NCBI GenBank assembly: GCA_964612455.1
Contig: CAZTCB010000004.1
Location: forward strand, 3,637-67,636
Reading direction: 5' to 3'
DNA from: SFEB01 sp964612455
Lineage (GTDB): Bacteria; Bacillota; Clostridia; Christensenellales; CAG-314
Length of the DNA stretch: 64,000 nt
Shown here: in pieces, positions 34,773 through 43,237 of the stretch
Numbering within the stretch: position 1 is the stretch's first letter
Layout of the letters: each line of letters opens with the position of its first letter
The notes under the pieces: model-generated
Databases searched by the model: none
Seen by the model: the letters and a program-made list of their open reading frames with translations, nothing else
What the model was told of the DNA's origin: nothing
Translations under genes and position numbers: made by a program

Positions 34773-36757
34773 AATATACCGATTTACCGTACGGCGACAA
34801 ATCGATAACCCACAGAGCGTTGATTTGCGCCGCATTGTCGGACGGAAAATGCACTCTGACCAATGCGGCATTCAACGCCGACACTTACGCTACGGTTGAG
34901 TGTCTTAACGCTTTAGGTGCGAAAATAACCTTGTGCGGCGGCGGAAAAATAGAAGTCCTTCCGATTAAAAAACCCAACGACGACGTGGTTTTAAACTGTT
35001 TAAACAGCGGTACTACCGCGAGAATGCTTGCAGGCGTCGCGGTGGGGTTAAACGTACATGCCGTCTTTATCGGCGACGACAGTCTGACGTCTCGTCCTAT
35101 GCAACGGATATTGACGCCGCTTAACGCTATGGGCGGCAAAATAGAAAAAAAAGACGGCTGTTTATTTGAGGTTTTTAAACATGGCGATTTAAACGCGATA
35201 GATTTTGATATGCCTGTGCCTTCGGCGCAGGTAAAGAGCGCGATACTTTTTGCCGGGCTTTTTGCACGCGGAAAGACTACGGTGAGGGAAACGTTTCAAA
35301 CCCGCAATCACACCGAGATTATGCTCGGACGTTTTTCGGCGGATATAGTTTGCTCGGACGGAATGGTTTCGTTAAACGGCGGTTTGCCGCTCAAAGCGAC
35401 GGACGTAGTTATTCCTGACGATTTTTCAACCGCTGCCGCTTTAATTGCCATGTATTCCGTTTCTCCGCGTGGTATTTCGATACGCGACGTAGGGCTTAAT
35501 CCGACGCGTACGGCATTTTTGGACTGGCTGAGGGCAGGCGGTGCCGAGGTGCGTTTAACTAATATGCATGAAACCTGCGCAGGCGAGATATCGGGTGACG
35601 TATACGTCAACGCTTTTCGTTTAAAGGGCGCCGATTCGCCCTATGCGCTCAGCAACAAGATGATTGACGAAATCCCGTCGGCTTGTCTTTTGGCCGCCAC
35701 GGCGCGCGGCAACAGTCGATTTGAAGGTCTTTGCGAGCTTACCAAAAAAGAAAGCGATAGATTGACGGCAATCGAAAAACTGCTGAATTCTTACGGCGTA
35801 AAAACGAGCAGAAAAGGGGACGATTTGACCGTCTGCGGCGGAAGCCTGACGCCGTCGACGAATATGCCGTTTGATACCGACGATCATCGTATCGCTATGA
35901 TGGATATCGCGGCAAGCAATATATGCGGCAAGGCTGTTGCGTCCGAAAATCGTCGTTGTATAGATGTGTCTTGTCCCAATTTTTTACAAATGTTAAATTT
36001 ACCGTATCGCTGGGGATTGTTCGGCACGGACGTAAAAAACAGTCTGTCGCCGCTGCTTTACGAGTCCGTTTGTCGCGTTACGGGATTAAAAGCAGAGTAC
36101 AATGTTTTCAACGTTTCGTCGGATGAGTTTTTAAAATGTTTTAAGAGCATCTTCAGTCGGTTAAACGGAGCAAATCTGACGATGCCGTTTAAAACCATGT
36201 TGACTGACGAGCAAACCCCGATCAATACCTTGTTAAATCTCAACGGAAATCCCGTTGCGTTCAATACCGACGGTTTCGGTTTGATTAACGCGCTGAAAGA
36301 CGCCGAAATCGACGTAAGAGGTAAAAAACTGCTCATACTCGGTTGCGGCGGCGCGGCAAAAGAAGCCGTCAGAGTGTTAAATGCCAACGGGGCGAAACTG
36401 ACCGTTCGCAATCGGACAGAGAGTAAAATCGATGAAATGAAAAAACGATACGAGTTGCAACCCGACGACGGAAAGACGGCGTTTGACGGCATATTGTCTT
36501 TTTTGCCTTTTACGAAAGGCTTGACGCTCGTGACGAAAGAAGAGTTAAACGCCTCCGAGTTTGCTTTTGACGCATGTTACGTAAAAAAAACACCGTTTTT
36601 TATCTATGCAAAATCCGCTTGTCGTCGTGTCGTCGGCGGTGAAAGCATGCTGTTTTGGCAGGGGATAAAGAACTTTGAAATCTGGACCAACGAAACGCTC
36701 TCGCAGGAGCGGATTTTGGCTGCTAAAGAAATATTTTTTAAGGAGATTTATAAATGA
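34742..36757 (+). CDS. Fused EPSP synthase (AroA) and shikimate dehydrogenase (AroE)
   Basis: A 671-residue bifunctional protein. Residues 1 to about 415 are 5-enolpyruvylshikimate-3-phosphate synthase: GDKSITHRALICAAL (18-32, K20), NSGTTARML (88-96), SRPMQRIL, PSAQVKSAI (160-168), DEIPSACLLAA (309-319), KKESDRL (335-341) and DDHRIAM (380-386). Residues about 420-671 are shikimate 5-dehydrogenase: NSLSP (433-437) binds shikimate, LTMPFK carries catalytic K484, AFNTDGFG carries D510, and GCGGAAKEA is the NADP fold. The ATG at 34742, with GAAGGAG upstream, overlaps the preceding gene by 31 bases. The C-terminus overlaps aroQ by 4 bases. I know of the eukaryotic AROM pentafunctional enzyme, but this order and pairing differ from it. 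Confidence 0.92.
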   Translation: MSDTYEEKTLKYTDLPYGDKSITHRALICAALSDGKCTLTNAAFNADTYATVECLNALGAKITLCGGGKIEVLPIKKPNDDVVLNCLNSGTTARMLAGVAVGLNVHAVFIGDDSLTSRPMQRILTPLNAMGGKIEKKDGCLFEVFKHGDLNAIDFDMPVPSAQVKSAILFAGLFARGKTTVRETFQTRNHTEIMLGRFSADIVCSDGMVSLNGGLPLKATDVVIPDDFSTAAALIAMYSVSPRGISIRDVGLNPTRTAFLDWLRAGGAEVRLTNMHETCAGEISGDVYVNAFRLKGADSPYALSNKMIDEIPSACLLAATARGNSRFEGLCELTKKESDRLTAIEKLLNSYGVKTSRKGDDLTVCGGSLTPSTNMPFDTDDHRIAMMDIAASNICGKAVASENRRCIDVSCPNFLQMLNLPYRWGLFGTDVKNSLSPLLYESVCRVTGLKAEYNVFNVSSDEFLKCFKSIFSRLNGANLTMPFKTMLTDEQTPINTLLNLNGNPVAFNTDGFGLINALKDAEIDVRGKKLLILGCGGAAKEAVRVLNANGAKLTVRNRTESKIDEMKKRYELQPDDGKTAFDGILSFLPFTKGLTLVTKEELNASEFAFDACYVKKTPFFIYAKSACRRVVGGESMLFWQGIKNFEIWTNETLSQERILAAKEIFFKEIYK

Positions 36758-37182
36758 AAATCCTCGTAATCAACGGTCCGAATATGGATATGCTCGGCAG
36801 ACGCAATCCGGAGCATTACGGCAAAATGACTTTGTCACAGCTAAACAAAGCCGTTGCGGATTACGCAAAAAAAAGAAAAGTAAAAATTCGTTTTTTTCAG
36901 TCTGACTGCGAAGGAAAAATCGTTTACAAGATTAATCACTGCGCATGCGACGCAATTTTGCTTAACGCTGCCGCATACAGCCATACGAGTATTGCATTAA
37001 GGGATGCGGTCGAGTGTTGCGGTAAAAAAACGGTGGAGGTTCATTTGTCGGACATCACGGCACGGGAGGATTTCAGAAAAATAAGGGTTTTGGACGGAGT
37101 CGTCGCGGCGTGTTTTTACGGCAAAGGAATAGAAAGTTATTTTGACGGCATAGATTTTTTGATTGCGGAGGAAAACGAATGA
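36754..37182 (+). CDS. aroQ: 3-dehydroquinate dehydratase, type II
   Basis: Type II dehydroquinase, dodecameric in the family, which converts 3-dehydroquinate to 3-dehydroshikimate. Family blocks are in order: INGPNMDMLGRR (catalytic Arg and, after it, Tyr in EHYG), FQSDCEGKIV, NAAAYSHTSIALRDA (catalytic His) and EVHLSDITAREDFRK. Two spots differ from consensus: FQSN is FQSD and EVHISN is EVHLSD. Both replace Asn by Asp in the substrate-contact region. At 142 residues it is normal length. It starts inside the stop of the aroA-aroE gene (ATGA) and overlaps aroK by 4 bases. Confidence 0.92.
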   Translation: MKILVINGPNMDMLGRRNPEHYGKMTLSQLNKAVADYAKKRKVKIRFFQSDCEGKIVYKINHCACDAILLNAAAYSHTSIALRDAVECCGKKTVEVHLSDITAREDFRKIRVLDGVVAACFYGKGIESYFDGIDFLIAEENE

Positions 37183-37691
37183 AAAGGAACGTTGCGTTGA
37201 TAGGTATGTCGGGTACGTTAAAGACGTCGGTAGCACGTATTCTTGCCGACAAGTCGGACAAACGTTTCGTCGACACCGACGAACTCATCGTCTTTGAAAA
37301 CGGTTTGTCAATCAACGAGATTTTTACGCGCGCGGGAGAAGAATACTTCAGGCGCATAGAGTCAAAAACAATACGAGCCGTTTCCGATTTTTTAGACGTC
37401 GTTATTTCGGTGGGCGGAGGCGCCGTGCTCGATAGCAACAATATGACTGCGCTGAGGCAAACAAGTACGGTGGTTTGTCTTACCGCAAGCAAAAGAGTTT
37501 TATACGAGCGATTGAAAAACGACCATACGCGTCCGTTACTTAACCCCGTTACTTATAAAAAAATTTCCGATTACGTCGACGAACGTAAGGGGCAGTACGA
37601 AAAATGGGCGGATATCACGGTTTCGACGAGCGGTAAAACCGCCATGCAGGTTGCCGAAGAAATAATAAATAAATTAAACAAAAAACAGTAG
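37179..37691 (+). CDS. aroK: Shikimate kinase with altered P-loop
   Basis: Shikimate kinase-family protein of 170 residues. The P-loop region reads GMSGTLKTS (9-17); the family normally has G-x4-GK-S/T, so a Leu replaces the Gly before the catalytic Lys. The remaining features are good: VDTDELI (35-41, shikimate-binding Asp), EEYFRRIES (FR-x2-E), SVGGGAVLD (Gly-rich shikimate loop) and RPLL in the lid. The start ATG overlaps aroQ (ATGA). It closes the operon; a terminator follows 45 bases after the stop. It is probably the functional kinase of this operon, but activity needs the altered P-loop to bind ATP. Confidence 0.88.
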   Translation: MKRNVALIGMSGTLKTSVARILADKSDKRFVDTDELIVFENGLSINEIFTRAGEEYFRRIESKTIRAVSDFLDVVISVGGGAVLDSNNMTALRQTSTVVCLTASKRVLYERLKNDHTRPLLNPVTYKKISDYVDERKGQYEKWADITVSTSGKTAMQVAEEIINKLNKKQ

Positions 37692-37736
37692 TCGCCCGAT
37701 ATAGATAAAATTTAATTTTGATTTTTAAAGTAAAAA

Positions 37737-37766
37737 AAACTCCGCTTTTTAGCGGAGTTTTTTACA
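37737..37766. terminator. Bidirectional terminator between aroK and the 996-residue surface protein gene
   Basis: AAACTCCGCT, loop TTTT, AGCGGAGTTT (37737-37760) with T-runs on both sides. It serves both convergent transcripts. Confidence 0.92.
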
Positions 37767-37777
37767 GTTTAATTTAT

Positions 37778-40768
37778 TTAACCTTGATAGTTGTTGACAA
37801 CTTCTTCGGTATTCTTTTTGTGGGTAGACGCAAATTTTCTGATGATTATTGCGACAATAGCACCCAACATTGCGATGGTCACGACGAGAGAGGAGATAAT
37901 CAACCAGTCTACAGGCTCTGTTTCTTCTGTGGTTTCCGTATCGTCATCGTCGGTTTCGGGGGAAAGAATAGTGGCAAGGTGAGTATTGAGCGTCTGAATG
38001 TCGTCACCGTTGTTTTCCCAATCGATGTAATAAGAGCCGTTTGTAGCGTCGGGATAGTGCTTTGCGTTAAACGTTGCCACCATCGTCTTAAGTGTCGCCA
38101 TTTGCGCGTCAAAGTCGTCGTCAACGTTCTTTTTGAGTTCCGCAGCTTTCTCTACGATTTTATTAAAGTCGTTTTCCGTAGAGATATCGTTATAACGATA
38201 GTCTCTTACCGCGAGGTTGCTGTTGTTTGAAACAATCAGTTGCTCTTCGGCGTAAACGTTGTCGAGCTCGATATCGCCCGCCGTTTCGACATTGCCGTTT
38301 TTAAAGAGGTCAAAGTACTCTTTGCTGATCGTGTCGTTTTCTTCCGTAAGGTCCTCGAGAAGGGTACATTCGGCTCTGTCAAACAATACCGTCCCTTGTT
38401 GGTAGTCGATAGTTGTTTTTGCGTCGCGCTTGCCGTTCCACAGCTCGAGATTGACGGATACTTCGTTGTCGCCGGTGGCGAAGTAAATATAATAACGAAC
38501 CCAACCGTCGCGGAGATCTTCGTCTACGGTTAAGAAAGAATTACTTACGTACGAAGAAGAAGAGCCGACAGTGAGGCTTGCGTATACTTCGGTTTTGCCG
38601 TCGGTGAGGTAGATATGAGGTACCGCGCCGTCTACGCCTTTGGCAAGTACGCTGATGCGATAGAAGGAGTTAGCTGCAAGCGATATGGCGTCGGAACGAT
38701 ATCCGTGAGCGGTCGCCACGTTGTTGTAAATCATCAACAAAGAGTGGGCTTCGTCGTCCTTGTAGCCGTTAAAGTCTTGCTCGGTAATCCCGTATTTAAA
38801 GAGGTCGGAGGCTTGCGAACGATAAACGATGCCGCCGATACTGCTGTAAACGTCGTCGGGGTTTTCGTCGTTTGTCATGTCGTAAAACAACGCGCTCTTG
38901 TTGGGAGCGACTTTCGCCGCGTCGTAGTCGGAGGTAATCGTATTGAGACCTGCATACAGGCTAATCCAGTTGCCCGGCTCGACGGGGTAGTTTGTCGTAG
39001 GCGCGCTCGTCTTTATATTGTTAAAGCTTCCGTCCAACAAAAGTTCCGAAGGATTGGTCACCGTTTTCAACGACGCCGTTACGACGGAGGAAGAAGAGCT
39101 GACCGTAGTAAAATTGTATTGGTCCAATTCCTCGAGCGAAAGTTCCGTCATATAAACGTTGCCCGTTACGGCAAACGATTCTTCGTTGGCAAACGTTTTC
39201 GTGGTAAACGCCACACCGGAAGAATAGGTGGTAACTACGGATTTTCTTACGCCGACAGTGACCTGAATCTGTAAGTAATAAGTCGTGGTTTCGCTCGGTT
39301 GAATATAAAACTGATATTGCGTCCAACCGTTGTTGGTGTCGTTAAGGATATCGTGAGAAGTATTTACGGACGCAAAATAAGCGGATATATTTTTGCCGAG
39401 AGTTTCGTCCAGTACGAGATCTCCGTCGTCGTTGAGGTAGTAAGCGTTGAGATAGATGTAAGCGCCGCTACGCGGGTCGATGTCTTCCGTCCTTACCCAA
39501 ACGGACGCGCGATAACAACTGTTGATAGAGGGGGGAGTTACTTTAAACATGCCGAAATAAGCCGATTTATAATCGTTTTTCGCGGCTCTGTTAAGTTTGA
39601 GTATGTTTTCCGCCTCATCGTCGGCAAAAGGCATTACCAATTGCATGTCTTCGTCCTTGGTGATGTTTACGCTTTGAGCAGCCATTTTCATGTATTCGTC
39701 ATGGCTCAACGTCGTCAAATCGCTCAGGTTTGCGGTTTCGTGAGTTGCGTAATCCCAATCTACGAGTTTAGAATTGGTCTCGTCGGTGTCGTAGGAGTAA
39801 CTGACGTAGTTTTTGCTCGAGTCGAGCGTTTTTTGCTCGTTACGAATAAACTCGCCGTGGCTTATTGATTCGGTCGAAATCCAACCGAACATAATAAAAC
39901 CGTATGCGGAAGAAGAGGATCTGCCGAGTCCCATTTCAAGGTAAGCGGTAGAAGAAGACGTCTTGGAGCCTTCGATATAAAAGTCAAACCTCGTCCAACC
40001 GTTGCTCTTGGCGTCGGCAGGAGCGTTGTTGATTGCGTCGGAAGTCACGTTGTATGTCACGAGATAGCTCGCGTCCGAAGTGCCTGTCTGACTCTTTTTG
40101 ATAGCAACGTACGCACCGTCCTCGCCGACGATGTTTTTGGTATAAACCCACACGGAAACTTTCATGTACTTTCCGCTCGATATGGAAAAACTACTCGACA
40201 TCACGCGCGTCGCGTCGGACTCCGCCGCGAGAGTCTTTTTTATCAGATATGCTCTCGTATCGTCGTCGTCTCTGCCTTCAAACTCGGGATAACCGGGTTG
40301 AGCCAGCTCGGCTTGTCCTTCAAGCGTACTGCTGACCACGACGCCTTTGGCTGTCAGGTCTTTGACCACGTTGCTCCAATCGGCAAGGTCTACCACGCCC
40401 ATGGTGACGTTGCTCGGAGAAGAAGTAGTGGAGTAGCGCCACCCCATGCTACTGTCGATGGAGCTGTCCACCACCAACGGATAACTCAAATTTTTGCCGT
40501 TGGCAAAGGTGTTTGAAAAGTCAACGTTGGTAATCGTGGTGTCCGACGACGGATAAGAATTGCTGTCGGACGAGATAGTCGAAGGGATGACCTCAGTGTA
40601 CGTAGCAACGCACAGAGACGCCACCACCGCAACGACGAGCACCAAGCAAAGGATTAACGAAGTCCAAAGCTTTTTACGGAAAACGACGTTTTTAGCGGCA
40701 GACGCTTCCGCTTTGCCGCCTGCTTTGTAAGCCGGAGTGTAAAGTTTTTCATTCTGTTGTTTCTTCAT
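37778..40768 (-). CDS. Large cell-surface protein with three carbohydrate-binding-like modules and membrane segments at both ends
   Basis: A 996-residue protein. About 33 cytoplasmic residues precede a hydrophobic segment (34-58); a second one (about 943-965) is followed by a basic tail (IIRKFASTHKK), so the region between is extracellular. That region is Ser/Thr/Asp/Tyr-rich and contains three related modules: roughly residues 145-310, 390-590 and 640-830. Each has a strand such as YMKVSVWVYTKNI, CYRASVWVRTEDI or FYRISVLAKG, and a later NGWTRFDFYI, NGWTQYQFYI or DGWVRYYIYF motif. This pattern resembles beta-sandwich CBM4/9-type modules, but ligand and function are unknown. No sortase signal or catalytic domain is seen. 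It appears to be monocistronic, between a promoter and a terminator. Confidence 0.78.
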   Translation of the reverse strand: MKKQQNEKLYTPAYKAGGKAEASAAKNVVFRKKLWTSLILCLVLVVAVVASLCVATYTEVIPSTISSDSNSYPSSDTTITNVDFSNTFANGKNLSYPLVVDSSIDSSMGWRYSTTSSPSNVTMGVVDLADWSNVVKDLTAKGVVVSSTLEGQAELAQPGYPEFEGRDDDDTRAYLIKKTLAAESDATRVMSSSFSISSGKYMKVSVWVYTKNIVGEDGAYVAIKKSQTGTSDASYLVTYNVTSDAINNAPADAKSNGWTRFDFYIEGSKTSSSTAYLEMGLGRSSSSAYGFIMFGWISTESISHGEFIRNEQKTLDSSKNYVSYSYDTDETNSKLVDWDYATHETANLSDLTTLSHDEYMKMAAQSVNITKDEDMQLVMPFADDEAENILKLNRAAKNDYKSAYFGMFKVTPPSINSCYRASVWVRTEDIDPRSGAYIYLNAYYLNDDGDLVLDETLGKNISAYFASVNTSHDILNDTNNGWTQYQFYIQPSETTTYYLQIQVTVGVRKSVVTTYSSGVAFTTKTFANEESFAVTGNVYMTELSLEELDQYNFTTVSSSSSVVTASLKTVTNPSELLLDGSFNNIKTSAPTTNYPVEPGNWISLYAGLNTITSDYDAAKVAPNKSALFYDMTNDENPDDVYSSIGGIVYRSQASDLFKYGITEQDFNGYKDDEAHSLLMIYNNVATAHGYRSDAISLAANSFYRISVLAKGVDGAVPHIYLTDGKTEVYASLTVGSSSSYVSNSFLTVDEDLRDGWVRYYIYFATGDNEVSVNLELWNGKRDAKTTIDYQQGTVLFDRAECTLLEDLTEENDTISKEYFDLFKNGNVETAGDIELDNVYAEEQLIVSNNSNLAVRDYRYNDISTENDFNKIVEKAAELKKNVDDDFDAQMATLKTMVATFNAKHYPDATNGSYYIDWENNGDDIQTLNTHLATILSPETDDDDTETTEETEPVDWLIISSLVVTIAMLGAIVAIIIRKFASTHKKNTEEVVNNYQG

Positions 40769-40840
40769 TTAACTCACCTATAGTTGAAAAAATTTGTTGT
40801 AGTTACGCATAGCGAGCACAACTTCTCATTATGCTAAGTT

Positions 40841-40869
40841 ATTTTAATACATAATCGAAAAAAAAGCAA
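40841..40869 (-). promoter_or_regulatory. Sigma-A-type promoter of the 996-residue surface protein gene
   Basis: On the minus strand TTGCTT (40869-40864), a 17-base spacer and TAAAAT (40846-40841). The leader to the ATG is about 65 bases. Confidence 0.65.
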
Positions 40870-40948
40870 TGAATTTTACAAACAAAGTATCTGTTTTTTT
40901 ATATTTTTATTGAAATTGTAAAAAATATATCAAACACAGAGGCTATCG

Positions 40949-41317
40949 ATGTCGGAAAAAAATTGGGTTAAGAAAATACTTTTTGTTATCTTTGGCGTTA
41001 TTATCGGTTTCGTTAACGGTTTTTTGGGTAGCGGAGGCGGTACTATAGCCGTTACGGCGTTGCTTACCGTCGGCGGACTAAACCAAAAAAACGCTCAGGC
41101 GACGGCGTTGTTGGTGATTTTGCCGGTAAGCGTAGTCAGTGCGGTCGTATACCTCGTCAACGGCGCGGTCGACATAGAAAAAACCGTCTTTTCCACCATA
41201 GGTATAGTGGTAGGCGGCGGACTCGGCGCGGTGTTGCTCAACAAACTGCAAAGCAACGCCGTCAAGTTGATTTTTGCTTTGATACTTTTAGCAGCGGGAG
41301 TGAAAATGTTTTTATGA
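40949..41317 (+). CDS. Half-size TSUP (TauE/SafE) transporter subunit 1
   Basis: A 122-residue protein equal to one half of a TauE/SafE (TSUP) sulfite/sulfonate exporter-type permease. Four predicted membrane segments lie at about 10-27, 42-66, 75-96 and 104-121. The loop FVNGFLGSGGGTIAVTALL (in pieces, about 22-41) is the family's 'G-l-G-GGg--lvP-L' repeat, which full-length members have twice. It overlaps the next half-size gene by 4 bases, so the two very probably form a heterodimeric unit. Substrate is unknown; sulfite, sulfonate or other small carboxylate-type anions are family substrates. Confidence 0.82.
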   Translation: MSEKNWVKKILFVIFGVIIGFVNGFLGSGGGTIAVTALLTVGGLNQKNAQATALLVILPVSVVSAVVYLVNGAVDIEKTVFSTIGIVVGGGLGAVLLNKLQSNAVKLIFALILLAAGVKMFL

Positions 41318-41799
41318 CGATTTTATTGATTATATTTGGCTTTTTGGGCGGCGTTTTGGGCGGAATGGGTATGGGCGGAGGCACTTTGCTTATACCGTTG
41401 CTCAGTTTTCTCGATATTCCCCAGCGCACTATTCAGGCAATAAACCTGATAGGTTTTTTACCGATGTCGATTGTGGCGTTGTGCTTTCACTTTAAAAACG
41501 GACTCGTAGAGACCAAGGATTTGCTATGGCTCGTATTGCCTGCCGTAGCGGCGTCCGTAGGGGGCGCGATATTGTCCGGGGTTTCGAGTGAAAAGGTATT
41601 GAGGTACTGTTTCGGCGGATTGCTGCTCGTTCTCGGCGTATGGCAGCTCGTCAAGTGTCTCTCCGCCGCCGTGAAGGAAGCGAAAGTAAAAAAAATAGTG
41701 GCGGAGCAAAGAAAAAGCATTAAAGCCGACGCAAATGTCGTATATAATTATATTGATAGAAAAAATACCGCAAATCGACAGGGAAAAGGGCAAAAGTAA
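41314..41799 (+). CDS. Half-size TSUP (TauE/SafE) transporter subunit 2
   Basis: 161 residues; the second half of a split TSUP permease. Residues 1-115 hold four membrane segments with the repeat LGGMGMGGGTLLIPLLSF (about 15-32) and QAINLIGFLPMS. After about residue 118 comes a hydrophilic basic cytoplasmic tail (KVKKIVAEQRKSIK onward) that subunit 1 lacks. The start overlaps subunit 1 (ATGA). The GGGT repeat in each half and the similar spacing support common descent of the two halves. A promoter for rnf follows the stop. Confidence 0.82.
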   Translation: MTILLIIFGFLGGVLGGMGMGGGTLLIPLLSFLDIPQRTIQAINLIGFLPMSIVALCFHFKNGLVETKDLLWLVLPAVAASVGGAILSGVSSEKVLRYCFGGLLLVLGVWQLVKCLSAAVKEAKVKKIVAEQRKSIKADANVVYNYIDRKNTANRQGKGQK

Positions 41800-41859
41800 T
41801 CGTTTTAAATTCTCAGAGGTGTCAATGTGGTGAAATTTGTCATTTTTTTGCCCATTTTC

Positions 41860-41888
41860 TTGACCTTTTTACGGATGTTAACTATAAT
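41860..41888 (+). promoter_or_regulatory. Strong sigma-A-type promoter of the rnf operon
   Basis: TTGACC (41860-41865), exactly 17 bases, then TATAAT (41883-41888). This is the best match to consensus in the window, in line with high expression of an energy-conserving complex. The leader to the rnfC TTG start is about 53 bases. Confidence 0.88.
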
Positions 41889-41947
41889 ATAAAATATCAA
41901 AGTAACGTGGGAGTATCTTTAATGCGCTACGACTCGGGAGGTTTATT

Positions 41948-43237
41948 TTGACAGGCATAAAGACAAAGACCTTTAAAAAGGGCGTTCATTTTGACGATAA
42001 AAAGTACTTGACCAAAGACGTTGCGATAGAGGAAATGCCCCTTATCGACGATTATTTCGTCGGTTTGTCTCAACATATAGGAGCGCCTGCCACGGCGTTG
42101 GTTGCCGCGGGCGATACAGTGGCTGAGGGGCAGTTGATAGCAAGGGCGGGCGGTTTCGTTTCGGCAAACGTTTATTCTCCCGTCAGCGGTCAGGTCGTCG
42201 GTATAGAAAGGCGCGAAAACAAGTTTGGCGTTATGGCGGATTACGTTCATATACGTCGAGTCGAGGGCGAGGAGGTTACACTGCCGCCGATAGACGTTAA
42301 CGACGGCAAAGCGATAGCCGCTCGTATCGCGGAGGCGGGTATAGTCGGTCTTGGCGGAGCGGGTTTCCCCGCGCACGTCAAAGCCGCGCCGAAGAAACCC
42401 GTTGATTTACTTATTATCAATGCCGCCGAGTGCGAACCGTATCTCAACTGCGACAACAGACTGTTGATAGAAAAACCTTACGAAGTCATAGCGGGTGCCA
42501 AACTCATAGCCAAGACGATCAACGTCGATACGATTATCGTCGGTATAGAGGAAAATAAACCGCGCGCTTACGAACATGTCTCTTCGAGTAGCGACGCGCA
42601 TGTCGTTTTATTAAAAAAGAAATATCCGCAAGGCAGCGAGAAACAGCTCATTTACGCATGCTGCGGACGCAAAGTTCCGACCAAGGGGTTGCCTATGGAC
42701 GTAGGCGTAGTGGTGCAAAACGTTGCGACGTGTTACGCCGTATACGAAGCGGTAATGTTAAATAAACCGCTGTACCAGCGCGTACTTACCGTCAGCGGAT
42801 TGGGCGTAAACAATCCCAAAAATCTCCTCGTAAAAATCGGTACGCCTTACAGCGCGATACTCGATTATTGCGGCGGCATCAAAGAAAACACCGTCAAACT
42901 CATTTCGGGCGGTCCCATGATGGGCGTCGCTATGGGTAACGCCAACGACGTTACCACCAAGACGGACAGCGGGTTGTTGGCGTTAGTCGAGGGCGAGGCA
43001 AACAGCGCTCAACCGTCGGCTTGTATACGTTGCGGCAGGTGCGTTGCCGCTTGCCCGATGAATCTCATGCCTCTTTATATCGACTTTTACACACAGGCGG
43101 GAGATTATCACGAAGCAGTTAAATACGGGGTAGAGCACTGCATGGAGTGCGGTTGTTGCGCTTACGTCTGCCCCGGCAAACGACCGATAGTACAGAGCGT
43201 TAAACTCTGCAAGGCAAAACTAAGGGAGAAAAAATGA
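41948..43237 (+). CDS. rnfC: Rnf complex subunit RnfC
   Basis: NADH-binding, Fe-S subunit of the Rnf complex, which transfers electrons between ferredoxin and NAD and pumps Na+ or H+. It starts at TTG (41948) with GGGAGG 5 bases upstream. A biotinyl/lipoyl-like beta region (about 30-90), the nucleotide-binding loop VGLGGAGFPAHVK, NAAECEPYLNCD, a SLBB-type region and two [4Fe-4S] motifs near the C-terminus, CIRCGRCVAACP and CMECGCCAYVCP, are in the expected order. Length of 429 is typical of clostridial RnfC. It is the first gene of the order C-D-G-E-A-B and overlaps rnfD by 4 bases. Confidence 0.95.
   Translation: MTGIKTKTFKKGVHFDDKKYLTKDVAIEEMPLIDDYFVGLSQHIGAPATALVAAGDTVAEGQLIARAGGFVSANVYSPVSGQVVGIERRENKFGVMADYVHIRRVEGEEVTLPPIDVNDGKAIAARIAEAGIVGLGGAGFPAHVKAAPKKPVDLLIINAAECEPYLNCDNRLLIEKPYEVIAGAKLIAKTINVDTIIVGIEENKPRAYEHVSSSSDAHVVLLKKKYPQGSEKQLIYACCGRKVPTKGLPMDVGVVVQNVATCYAVYEAVMLNKPLYQRVLTVSGLGVNNPKNLLVKIGTPYSAILDYCGGIKENTVKLISGGPMMGVAMGNANDVTTKTDSGLLALVEGEANSAQPSACIRCGRCVAACPMNLMPLYIDFYTQAGDYHEAVKYGVEHCMECGCCAYVCPGKRPIVQSVKLCKAKLREKK

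Noticed and set aside
38615..39868. Two long plus-strand frames inside the 996-residue surface protein gene
   Set aside because: No start signals and implausible composition; antisense shadows.
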